A DNA stretch of 64,000 bases. Origin: Bacteroidia bacterium. GTDB lineage: Bacteria > Bacteroidota > Bacteroidia > J057 > JADKCL01. A program made the position numbers and the translations under genes. The stretch spans positions 1,178,001-1,242,000 of the forward strand of contig JACJYV010000002.1 in the NCBI GenBank assembly GCA_020635905.1. The letters run 5' to 3'. Below are positions 24,706 to 32,457 of this stretch, one piece after another; within the stretch, counting starts at the first letter, position 1; the number at the start of each line of letters is the position of its first letter. Below the pieces are notes generated by a model. The model worked only from the letters and a program-made list of their open reading frames with translations. It made no database searches and was not told the DNA's origin.

Positions 24706-25530
24706 ATGAGCATCACCCGCGACGTAGTCAGATACGGCCAAAGAGCCCTTCAATATCCTGAATTTGCCCAAAACGGAATCATTGACCAGCGCATGCAATA
24801 TCGCCTGGATCAGATTCTGCAGGGCCGCAAAGCCGAATTATCCCCCAATCACTGCGACGCCATCCTGAGTGGGGGCCGTGAACGCAAACTGGTGGCCTTC
24901 ATTCAGTTGCTGGCCAAAGACCAGAAAATCGAGACCGGCGCCATTGATGGACTCTGGGGCCCCATGACGGATTTTGCCTACGGCAGTCTGGTGTATCTGG
25001 AAGAGCATGGCAAATTGCCCGATCCCTGGCGCGATATTCCCCCCAATCCGGCCAATCCAAACGGCTGGCCCGTGGAGAAAGAAGCTGATCTGGTCAAATT
25101 TTACGGCGAGGTGGGTACCCATCTGACCAGTGTGGACGTGCCTTATACCCTCAAAATCAACTGGGATGTCGGCCAGAAAGTAAATCGCTTTACCTGTCAC
25201 GAAAAGGTGGCTAGCTCCGTGGTGCGGGTCCTGACCAAAGTGAAAAACCACTATGGGGTGGAGCGCATTGCTCAGCTTCACCTGGATCTTTGGGGCGGAT
25301 GTTATAACAAACGCAAAAAGCGGGGCGGCACCCAGTGGTCAACCCATGCCTGGGGCATTGCCATAGATTTTGACACGGAACGCAATAAACTTGAGTGGGG
25401 CCGCGATCAGGCCGCCTTTGCCCGTCCTGAGTATGATCGCTGGTGGGAATTCTGGGAAGAAGAAGGCTGGGTAAGTCTGGGACGCGTGGCCAATTACGAC
25501 TGGATGCATGTGCAGGCCGCACGCAGGTAG
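24706..25530 (+). CDS. Signal-less M15 peptidase with peptidoglycan-binding repeat
   Basis: Protein of 274 aa. Residues about 58-98 resemble a peptidoglycan-binding type 1 unit (GAIDGLWGPMTDFAYGSL). The C-terminal domain is an M15-type D-Ala-D-Ala carboxypeptidase or L-Ala-D-Glu endopeptidase, with zinc ligands His214 and Asp221 in STHAWGIAIDFD and His268 in DWMHVQ. There is no signal peptide, as in phage endolysins. It could be a lysin of a phage-like or contractile particle, or leave the cell by lysis. No holin or phage structural gene is adjacent. Confidence 0.82.
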   Translation: MSITRDVVRYGQRALQYPEFAQNGIIDQRMQYRLDQILQGRKAELSPNHCDAILSGGRERKLVAFIQLLAKDQKIETGAIDGLWGPMTDFAYGSLVYLEEHGKLPDPWRDIPPNPANPNGWPVEKEADLVKFYGEVGTHLTSVDVPYTLKINWDVGQKVNRFTCHEKVASSVVRVLTKVKNHYGVERIAQLHLDLWGGCYNKRKKRGGTQWSTHAWGIAIDFDTERNKLEWGRDQAAFARPEYDRWWEFWEEEGWVSLGRVANYDWMHVQAARR

Positions 25531-25791
25531 GTTGGGTGAAAACTCCTGACGGCAGTAGGGTGACAAATCTTTAAAAAATGATGAAAAGGTGCCTGTTGGG
25601 CTCGAAAAGGAGATTTTGATTTTGGTAAAAATTTAATCGCAGGGCCATCCACAACCTCCTCAGAAATAAAAAAATAGCTTTTTAAAATAACAGTCTTAAA
25701 AAGTCGTATTTTGCTTCCGTTATCCTCTCTGAGCCAGTGGCTTAATTTGAAGCTGGATTAAGGGATTTTTATTCAAATTCAATTTATTAAC

Positions 25792-26211
25792 ATGAACATT
25801 TTTGTAGCAAAACTTAATTATTCTACCAGCAGCGAAACATTGCAGGAATTATTTGAGCAATTCGGTCAGGTTGACAGTGCCAAAGTAATCATGGACCGCG
25901 AAACTGGTAAATCCAAAGGATTCGGATTTGTCGAAATGCCAGATGATTCTGAAGGAAATGAAGCCATTTCCAATCTGAATGATTCCGTTGTGGATGGAAA
26001 CCAAATCGTAGTGAAAGTTGCTACTCCCCGTGAAGATCGCGGTGGTGGAGGCGGCGGACGCGGTGGCTACGGTGGAGGTGGACGTTCTGGTGGAGGCGGT
26101 GGACGCGGCGGCTACGGTGGTGGCGGACGCTCTGGCGGTGGCGGCTACGGCGGTGGCGGTGGACGCGATGGCGGACGCGGCGGCTACGGTGGTGGCGGCG
26201 GACGTTACTAA
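25792..26211 (+). CDS. RRM-type RNA-binding protein with Gly-rich tail
   Basis: RNA-binding protein of 139 aa. One RRM covers residues 1-80, with RNP2 NIFVAKLN at the start and RNP1 KGFGFVEM near 39-46. The tail is RGG/GGY repeats from about residue 81. Such single-RRM proteins are common in Bacteroidota and cyanobacteria and are thought to act as RNA chaperones or global post-transcriptional regulators. The leader upstream is long and AT-rich (261 bp to the previous gene), which may hold regulatory RNA structure. A strong terminator follows. Confidence 0.93.
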   Translation: MNIFVAKLNYSTSSETLQELFEQFGQVDSAKVIMDRETGKSKGFGFVEMPDDSEGNEAISNLNDSVVDGNQIVVKVATPREDRGGGGGGRGGYGGGGRSGGGGGRGGYGGGGRSGGGGYGGGGGRDGGRGGYGGGGGRY

Positions 26212-26267
26212 GAGTCCCCCAACCCAAAAGAAGAACTTTCCCGATCGCAGTTTTGCGAACTACCATA

Positions 26268-26306
26268 ATAAAAGCCCGGAGAATCCAGAATTCTTCGGGC
26301 TTTTGC
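26268..26306. terminator. Bidirectional terminator after the RRM gene
   Basis: Hairpin AAAAGCCCGGAGAAT - loop - ATTCTTCGGGCTTTT with A tract on one side and T tract on the other. It lies 57 bp after the RRM stop codon. Confidence 0.85.
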
Positions 26307-26398
26307 TTTTCGGGGCAGGCCCCTGGTAAAAATTTCTCTCCAATTTGACCTGGATCATTTTTTGCCTTGTTCTCACTGCCCATCTTCGGGAAAAAAGT

Positions 26399-26983
26399 AT
26401 GAGAACCATTGCCATTTTCCTCGCCTTTTCCCTGACAGGTATTTTTGGCCTTCAGGCCCAGCTTTACCAGCCTGGAAACCTTAATTTTTCCCTCGGCACC
26501 TCCCTGTTGCACAGCACAGGCCTCAATCTGCCCGTTGAGTTAAGGGGCGAATACGGGATCATGAAATATGCCTCGGCGGGAGTGTATTTTTCCTGGGGCA
26601 CGGCCCTGGAAAAGGAAGTCTGGTTTACCTACGCCAACGGCGGCTGGTTGTGGGCCGACAAGCGGGTAAACTGGTTTTTTCCCGGCGCCTGCGCCACCCT
26701 GCACCTCTGGGACCTGGCTGGATTGCAAAAGAAATTTCCCGAAGTTCACCACACAGACGTCTATGTGACCGGCTTTTTGGGAGCGCGGATCGGCAAGACC
26801 ACCATTCCCCAAAATCCGCTCGATAACTTCAATTTTTTCGTCAAACGCAAACTGAAGGCCGGCCTGGTGGCCGGGATTCGTTACGAAGTAAAGGCCCCTT
26901 TTCAGGTTTACACGGAAGTAGGATACGGCCCCACAGGCTGGGTGATGTTTGGGTTGGGATATACACTGGGGTTGAAGAAATGA
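26399..26983 (+). CDS. Outer-membrane beta-barrel-like protein
   Basis: Protein of 194 aa. The ATG at 26399 gives a direct signal peptide (RTIAIFLAFSLTGIFGLQAQ); the open frame's earlier TTG adds 18 residues without support. The mature part is made of alternating amphipathic strands rich in aromatic residues (YASAGVYFSWGTAL, LKAGLVAGIRYEV, VYTEVGYGPTGWVMFGLGYTL). This suggests an eight-strand barrel in the outer membrane. The terminal residues are LGLKK rather than a final Phe. Function unknown. Confidence 0.7.
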   Translation: MRTIAIFLAFSLTGIFGLQAQLYQPGNLNFSLGTSLLHSTGLNLPVELRGEYGIMKYASAGVYFSWGTALEKEVWFTYANGGWLWADKRVNWFFPGACATLHLWDLAGLQKKFPEVHHTDVYVTGFLGARIGKTTIPQNPLDNFNFFVKRKLKAGLVAGIRYEVKAPFQVYTEVGYGPTGWVMFGLGYTLGLKK

Positions 26984-27000
26984 CAGTTTACATCTACGGT

Positions 27001-27020
27001 CTACGGTTTGCGGTTTACAG
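27001..27020. repeat. Short dispersed repeat (ACGGTTTGCGGTTTACAG)
   Basis: CTACGGTTTGCGGTTTACAG is the reverse complement of the segment at 63918-63936, and part of it recurs at 63379-63391. It sits in the gap after the barrel gene; no function assigned. Confidence 0.5.
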
Positions 27021-27103
27021 TTGAATTCTGATTGAATTTCGACAGGAGACCTCATAAACCAAAGAAGACCGGGTCCAACGAGGAAATTCGAAGTATCCAT
27101 CAA

Positions 27104-27142
27104 AAAAAAGGTGCAGAGGAAAACTCCTTTGCACCTTTTACT
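27104..27142 (-). terminator. Terminator of the TerB-like gene (leftward)
   Basis: On the minus strand AAAGGTGCAAAGGA-GTTT-TCCTCTGCACCTTT is followed by a run of T. It lies about 16 bp after the stop codon of the TerB-like gene. Confidence 0.85.
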
Positions 27143-27157
27143 ATGAAGTGAAAAATC

Positions 27158-27481
27158 TCAGGAAAGAGATTTTTTCAATCTTTCAAACTGATCCAGTTCA
27201 GACTGGTCGAAGTCGCCGTCGGCCATATAAACGCTCATGGCATCGTGCAGGGCTTCGTCAACTGCGTCCGCATCCAGATCGTGGGCATTTTTATAGGCCA
27301 GGGCAGGGGCCAGCATGGCCGCGTTGAAAGCGGCAAACATTTTTTCGAAGGTTGCCTCTCCGGCTGTCTCCTTGATATGCTCAATTTCGGCTTCCTCAAT
27401 CACACCGTCTGCGGCAGCGGCTACAATCATCAGATAGCAGCTAAAATCTTCTTTGGTCCAGGAGTTAATTGCAGTACTCAT
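27158..27481 (-). CDS. TerB-like small protein
   Basis: Cytosolic protein of 107 aa, all-helical, with two acidic motifs (ADGVIEEAE near 24-32 and ADGDFDQSE near 91-99) spaced as in the TerB/tellurite-resistance-like fold. Those acidic turns are thought to bind divalent metal. No ter gene neighbours are present, so a tellurite role should not be assumed. A terminator lies directly downstream. Confidence 0.65.
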   Translation of the reverse strand: MSTAINSWTKEDFSCYLMIVAAAADGVIEEAEIEHIKETAGEATFEKMFAAFNAAMLAPALAYKNAHDLDADAVDEALHDAMSVYMADGDFDQSELDQFERLKKSLS

Positions 27482-27588
27482 AGGGCGAAAACATTGGGTT
27501 AGTAAATGAATGAATTTAAATATAAGACTTTTTTTTATCCTTCCGCTACGGGAGCAAGTAAAGTTCGTGGAAAATCAGCCTAATATGA

Positions 27589-27811
27589 TCAGTATCGCAA
27601 TCCCGATAGAAATCGGGATCGCCAAGATCTTTGGGCCCTCCCGAATGCTTTCGGGATTTCGTTGGCTGGGATGGTTCCGAAAGCATTCGGAAGACGCTAA
27701 GCTGGACCGTTTTATTGCATTTTGTCTTTGCGTCCTTCGCTCTCTTCAACCCACGAAACGCGGAAAACAACCCCTTTGCGCACTTCGCGTGACCCTTAAC
27801 CCTTATGCTTA
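27589..27811 (+). repeat. R2 dispersed repeat, copy c
   Basis: Full-length R2 copy with the ATCCCGAT-AGAA-ATCGGGAT and TCCCGAATGCTTTCGGGA hairpins plus an extra inverted fragment (CCGAAAGCATTCGG) in the middle. The right end is 13 bp from the TAG stop of the leftward gene at 27825. Confidence 0.88.
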
Positions 27812-27824
27812 GGCCCAGACTCTT

Positions 27825-29333
27825 CTATGGAAGAACGGCTTTCCTCTTTTTGAAAAGCAAAACGGATTTATTTTCCTTCAACACCTCCCATTCGACCGAA
27901 TTTCTGAATTCCTCCACCTTGCGTTTGTACTCGTCGGGCGAGGCGGGATAGACTTCGGGGGTGTTCAACAAAAAGATATACTCAGCATCCTCCACCCGTG
28001 GAAAAAGGTAAATGTATTTCCGCATGGCCAGGTGGGGCACGGCTGTATTCTGAGCAGAAACTTTCGATTCTGCAGGGATTAATTTCAGGGCTTCATAAGC
28101 CTCTGCGGGTTCAAACAGCGGCTGCTGATAGTGCATCCGTGCATAGAAATGGGTGGTTTCAGGAAAATAATTCAGCGGTTTGCGGTATTCAAACCAATAC
28201 ACGGCAGCCCAAAGGGTAAACCCCACAGCCAGCAATCCCAATCCAGTCGCCACCCTCCGTCGCGGGATTTTGAGGATCAGGTCCCAGGTGGCCAGGGTGA
28301 GCACAGGCACAAATTCGATGGAATAATGGTGGCTGAGGCCCCATTTCTCGGGTTCGTCGTGCCAGAATTTCTGGGCCATCACAGGCAGCAGCATGAGCAG
28401 GTACTGGGGTCTGAGCAGGAGGGCGATCCCGCCCGACCAGAGCATCATTTTGAAAACCTCCCCTTTGGCTCCATTCCAGGCAGGATTGCCTGATGGATTC
28501 TCCCAGAAAAGCCGCAAGGCTTTGAGTGGATCAGTCAGGAGGGTGCGAAGCACCTCTCCCATATTTTCTCCCAGGCCATGGTATTTGAAATGGATATAAC
28601 TTCCCACCCCGCCCGAAAGCCAGGGAATCATCCATTTGACCACGATCACAAAGTAAATGCCAGCCCCCAGGGCGAGAGCCATTCCCTGAAAAAACTGTCT
28701 TCTGTTTTTGAGGTTCAGCAGTGCCGCGCCCGCGGCGGTGGCTGCCATCCAGAGGGCCATATTCTCCTTGCACATAATGGCCAGGATAAAGTAAATCAGC
28801 GATTTCTTCCACCTGCCAGCCAAAAAATGGTGCAAAAACCAGGGCAGCAGCATGGCCGCCAGCACATTATTATGGTAATCAAAACTCAGGGCCCCAAAAT
28901 TTCCCCAGATCAGCCCAAACTGCAACATGGCCAGCAGGGGCAGCCAGCTATTTCCACTCCGCTCTTCCACGAAACGGTAGGCGCCGTAAGCACCAAACAA
29001 AATGGCCGCAATTTGCAGCAGGATGGCCGTCCAGGAACCAAATAGCAGGCGCAAGGGCGCCAGCAGCAGCAAAATGGGTTCAAAATGGTCCCCCAACGGA
29101 CAGGTCAGCGCCGTGCGCCAGTATCCGAGCGAAAAGTCACAAAGGCGAAAATGCGAGTAGTCAAAAAACACCTTATTATACCAGCCCAGATCATAGGCGT
29201 GGGTGCGAAACAGGTAATGATTGACCAGAGAAATGGAGGCATACACACCCAACAGGGCCAGACTCACCGTCCAAAGGAGGAATTTTTGGGTTGGGGTACG
29301 GTAATTGAGGCTGCTATGGGTGCGGAAATTCAA
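27825..29333 (-). CDS. DUF2079 polytopic membrane protein
   Basis: Inner-membrane protein of 502 aa with about ten hydrophobic segments. The first periplasmic loop has HAYDLGWYNKVFFD and then CPLGDHFEPILLLLAPL, hallmarks of DUF2079, a family structurally related to GT-C glycosyltransferases. The only start before the first membrane helix is a TTG at 29331-29333; an in-frame stop lies seven codons upstream and no ATG precedes the conserved part. It is the last of three leftward envelope genes, separated from its neighbour by R2 copy d. The substrate is unknown. Confidence 0.8.
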   Translation of the reverse strand: MNFRTHSSLNYRTPTQKFLLWTVSLALLGVYASISLVNHYLFRTHAYDLGWYNKVFFDYSHFRLCDFSLGYWRTALTCPLGDHFEPILLLLAPLRLLFGSWTAILLQIAAILFGAYGAYRFVEERSGNSWLPLLAMLQFGLIWGNFGALSFDYHNNVLAAMLLPWFLHHFLAGRWKKSLIYFILAIMCKENMALWMAATAAGAALLNLKNRRQFFQGMALALGAGIYFVIVVKWMIPWLSGGVGSYIHFKYHGLGENMGEVLRTLLTDPLKALRLFWENPSGNPAWNGAKGEVFKMMLWSGGIALLLRPQYLLMLLPVMAQKFWHDEPEKWGLSHHYSIEFVPVLTLATWDLILKIPRRRVATGLGLLAVGFTLWAAVYWFEYRKPLNYFPETTHFYARMHYQQPLFEPAEAYEALKLIPAESKVSAQNTAVPHLAMRKYIYLFPRVEDAEYIFLLNTPEVYPASPDEYKRKVEEFRNSVEWEVLKENKSVLLFKKRKAVLP

Positions 29334-29456
29334 TCCAGTTGATTTTCCCGCAAATTAAGGAAAGTATCTGGCTTTGAGAATGGAAATGGATTTCTATAAT
29401 CTGCTCCCAAACGGATCGTACTCGCGTCAACTTATAGAAAAAACGAGTGAAAATGG

Positions 29457-29678
29457 TCAGTATCGCAATCCCGATAGAAATCGGGATCGCCAAGATCTTT
29501 GGGCCCTCCCGAATGCTTTCGGGATTACGTTGGTCGTGGTGGCAAAGGACGCCAAGCTGGACGGATTTATTACATTTTAGCTTTGCGCTCTTTGCTCTCC
29601 TCAACCCACGAAACGCGGAAAACAACCCCTTTGCGGCCTCTGCGTGCCCCATCAACCCATGAGTTTACGCCTATGCGA
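29457..29678 (+). repeat. R2 dispersed repeat, copy d
   Basis: Full-length R2 copy, very close to copies a and c. Similarity to copy a extends to the ATGCGA motif, so the right end is only about 6 bp from the TGA stop codon of the leftward gene at 29684. Confidence 0.88.
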
Positions 29679-29683
29679 CCAGA

Positions 29684-31081
29684 TCAGGGTGGAAAATCCT
29701 CCAGGGGAGAATACCTGACTCCACGTTTGCCCCGCAGGGCGCCATCATAATCCGGGGCTTTGAGCAAATCATCGTAGCCGGGAGGCCTTTTCAATTTGAG
29801 AAATGAAGCCACATAAGCTTCGCCCGTCATGGAATCGTAATGGATGATATTATAACGGGCCTGCAGTGTTTGCACCAGATTGAACACGATGAACACACCC
29901 GCCATTACCCAGGCCAGGATTTTTCCGCTGGGTACTTTGCGACCAAAACGGTAATAAAATGCACAAAGAGGAATGCCCAGCAGGCCGTAATAGTCGATCA
30001 TGGGGCGCATGCCAAAGGAGCCGCCATACCACCAGCACCACCACGAACTGATCACATAAATTCCTGTGAGCAGGATAGCCACCACTGCCAGCAGGTAGGA
30101 TTTGGCTTCCTTGCGCAAAAACCAGATCCCAATCAGGGACAAAATCATCACGGGTGTATAAAGCAGCCAGCCTTTGCGCCAGCTGAACATCACTTCCACC
30201 ACCCGCGGATCAGTCCAGAAAAATCCCTGATCGCGGTAAGAATAATAAAGCCAACTCCCCGTCATGTACTTCCAGTAAAACAGTTGGGGGAGACAAACAA
30301 GTAGTATCATCACAGGAATCCAGGCTACTTTTCGCCAATGATCAATCAGCAACTGAACCCGGTCCCGGATATGATCTTTATTATAAATGCCATACAGCAA
30401 GGGGAAAAGCCAGATGATCAGTTGAGTGGGACGAATCAGCACCACCCAGCCGCCCATCAGACCCATCAGCAGCGCCATGCCCAGGGTGGGTTTTTTGACA
30501 AAACGGATGCTGAAGTAGATGAACATGGTGACCAGGCAAAAAAGGTAGGCATGTGACATGGCTGCCGCCGTGGTGGTGTAATAATAAAGGTTGGTGCCAA
30601 AGAGAATGGTGAGCAGGGTCAGGGAAACGATCCGCGAAGACCACACCCGTACCAATATTCTGGACAGGAAATACAATCCCAGCAAGGTGTAAAATATGCT
30701 GCTGAGCTGAATCATGAAGCGGTAAGGCAGGGAAAACCCGTCTGCGGGATGGGTGTCAGAAACTTTAGCCCAGATATGACCCACCAGAAAAAAAGGTGCG
30801 TAGGCATAGGCCATGCCCATGGTGTATTTCTGGACCCTGCCACCGTTTTTGGCAGTTTTTCCCCAAAACCTGTTGCCCAAAACCGAGTCGCCCTGAGCAA
30901 ATTTCATGGAGACATCGCCATAGATAAAGGTCGCCGGAAGATATCCGTAGTACTGGATAATGTCTGACTCAATTACACTTTCCGTTTTGTACCTTCCAAT
31001 GTTAAAAAAGGAAACGATCAAAATGAGGAAAGAGATCCCAAGTGTGAGCCTTACCCAGCTAAATTTTAGGTTTTCAGCCAT
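29684..31081 (-). CDS. GT-C-like polytopic membrane glycosyltransferase
   Basis: Inner-membrane protein of 465 aa with roughly eleven hydrophobic segments. The first extracytoplasmic loop contains VIESDIIQYYGYLPA, the acidic position expected for GT-C enzymes using polyprenyl-phosphate sugars; SLPYRFMIQLSS and LIRPTQLIIWLFPLL are further conserved-looking parts. It is probably fed by the GtrB/DPM1-like enzyme encoded 119 bp upstream. The acceptor glycan or protein is unknown. Confidence 0.7.
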   Translation of the reverse strand: MAENLKFSWVRLTLGISFLILIVSFFNIGRYKTESVIESDIIQYYGYLPATFIYGDVSMKFAQGDSVLGNRFWGKTAKNGGRVQKYTMGMAYAYAPFFLVGHIWAKVSDTHPADGFSLPYRFMIQLSSIFYTLLGLYFLSRILVRVWSSRIVSLTLLTILFGTNLYYYTTTAAAMSHAYLFCLVTMFIYFSIRFVKKPTLGMALLMGLMGGWVVLIRPTQLIIWLFPLLYGIYNKDHIRDRVQLLIDHWRKVAWIPVMILLVCLPQLFYWKYMTGSWLYYSYRDQGFFWTDPRVVEVMFSWRKGWLLYTPVMILSLIGIWFLRKEAKSYLLAVVAILLTGIYVISSWWCWWYGGSFGMRPMIDYYGLLGIPLCAFYYRFGRKVPSGKILAWVMAGVFIVFNLVQTLQARYNIIHYDSMTGEAYVASFLKLKRPPGYDDLLKAPDYDGALRGKRGVRYSPLEDFPP

Positions 31082-31200
31082 AAATGTAGGACGCCAAAGC
31101 TACTGCTTCGGTTGGTTTGGCATGGAGAGTTAAGCGACGGTGATTGCCTGACTGATTGGATGGTTTGGTCATTGCATTTTACAATTTCCCGGCCAAACAA

Positions 31201-32181
31201 TCAATCTCTATTATCCTCCAATTCTTTCTTACCTTTTTCATTTTCGTGAGTTTGTTTTTCGTTCGTATTTGAGTCAGCCACGATGTAAAGTGGCCGTTGT
31301 TTTACGTTGTGGCTGATGCGGGCGATGTATTCGCCAATGATTCCAATCCCGATCAGTTGAATTCCCCCGATAAACAGGATACTTACCATTTCCGAGGCCC
31401 AGCCTTTTTCATAATCCCCCGTCACCAGGCGGGAATACAGCGCATACAGGATCAGTAAAAAAGCCACTCCCGAAACCAGAAATCCGGCCATGGTGGTCAG
31501 TTTGAGGGGATAATCTGAAAAGGAAGTAATCCCGTCCAGGGCAAAACGGATCATCTTGGAATAAGTATAGCCTGTTTCGCCGGCATGCCGTTGGTCGCGG
31601 TCGTATTCAATGTAAGTTTGGCGAAAGCCAATCCAGGAAATCTGTCCCCGTAAAAATTTATGCTGCTCAGGCATTTGCTTCAGCACATTGACCACCTTGC
31701 GGTCCATGATGCGGAAATCGCCCGTATCAAGGGGGATGTCGATCGAGGTAATGCGCGACAGCAGACGGTAAAACAGTTTGGCCGTGAATTTCTTCAAAAA
31801 ACCTTCCCCTTTGCGGGCCCTGCGCCGTGCATACACCACTTCAAAGCCTTCTTTGTGGCGGGCATACAGGTCACCAATCAGCTCGGGGGGATCCTGCAGA
31901 TCGGCATCAATGATGACGATGGCTTTGCCAATCGAGTGGTCCAGCCCGGCGGTGACCGCGATCTGGTGACCAAAGTTGCGGCTGAAGTCCAGGTACTTCA
32001 CCCTTGGGTCGCGGCGGCCAAGTTCCCGCAGCAGTTCCATGGATTTGTCGCGGCTCCCGTCGTTGACAAACATCATTTCCCAATCCACCTTCATGCCATC
32101 CAGCACGCCTTTGAGGCGGTCGTACAGCAGGGGAATATTTCCCTCTTCATTATAGATTGGAATCACGACCGAAAGGTCCAT
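31201..32181 (-). CDS. GtrB/DPM1-like family 2 glycosyltransferase
   Basis: Membrane-anchored polyprenyl-phosphate sugar synthase of 326 aa. The GT-A domain starts with LSVVIPIYNEEGNI and has the metal/nucleotide motifs VNDGSRD and DADLQDPPE (about residues 40-46 and 94-102), with conserved LDFSRNFGHQIA. Two C-terminal membrane helices (about 233-252 and 265-290) end in GEYIARI. It transfers a sugar from a nucleotide donor to a polyprenyl phosphate, the donor for GT-C enzymes such as the next gene. The C-terminal tail is charged and low complexity. Confidence 0.9.
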   Translation of the reverse strand: MDLSVVIPIYNEEGNIPLLYDRLKGVLDGMKVDWEMMFVNDGSRDKSMELLRELGRRDPRVKYLDFSRNFGHQIAVTAGLDHSIGKAIVIIDADLQDPPELIGDLYARHKEGFEVVYARRRARKGEGFLKKFTAKLFYRLLSRITSIDIPLDTGDFRIMDRKVVNVLKQMPEQHKFLRGQISWIGFRQTYIEYDRDQRHAGETGYTYSKMIRFALDGITSFSDYPLKLTTMAGFLVSGVAFLLILYALYSRLVTGDYEKGWASEMVSILFIGGIQLIGIGIIGEYIARISHNVKQRPLYIVADSNTNEKQTHENEKGKKELEDNRD

Positions 32182-32457
32182 AGGGCTACATTTCTGAGCA
32201 AACGGCTAAAATTACCATATAATTTTGAATTTTCAACGGCATGCCGACCTACAGGCATGAGCTTCCGCTTAGGGGGACTTTTACCACAGAGAGCACAGAG
32301 AATCAGTGGTTTATGATTGCTTTTAGAATAAAGATAATGCTTAAAATTTGAGGACACAGAGTATTTTCGCCGCCATCGCTCAGTGAACTCTTACGCATTG
32401 TGCCCGGAAATATGAGTTCAAACACTCTCCGTGGCCTCAGTGGTTCAAATCTCTCAC
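32182..32457. other. Intergenic region with repeat relics
   Basis: 276 bp without a credible gene. It contains ACCACAGAGAGCACAGAGA near 32282-32300 and GGACACAGAG near 32352, decayed forms of the dispersed CTCTGTGTCCTC-type repeat seen at 61260-61600. It lies between the start of the glycosyltransferase gene and the 3' end of the M1 peptidase gene. Confidence 0.5.

Noticed and set aside
24706..25530. Prophage
   Set aside because: An endolysin-like gene alone is insufficient; no capsid, tail, terminase, integrase or holin gene is nearby.
27158..27481. Tellurite resistance gene
   Set aside because: Only the small TerB-like fold is present, without terA/C/D/Z neighbours; resistance cannot be claimed.
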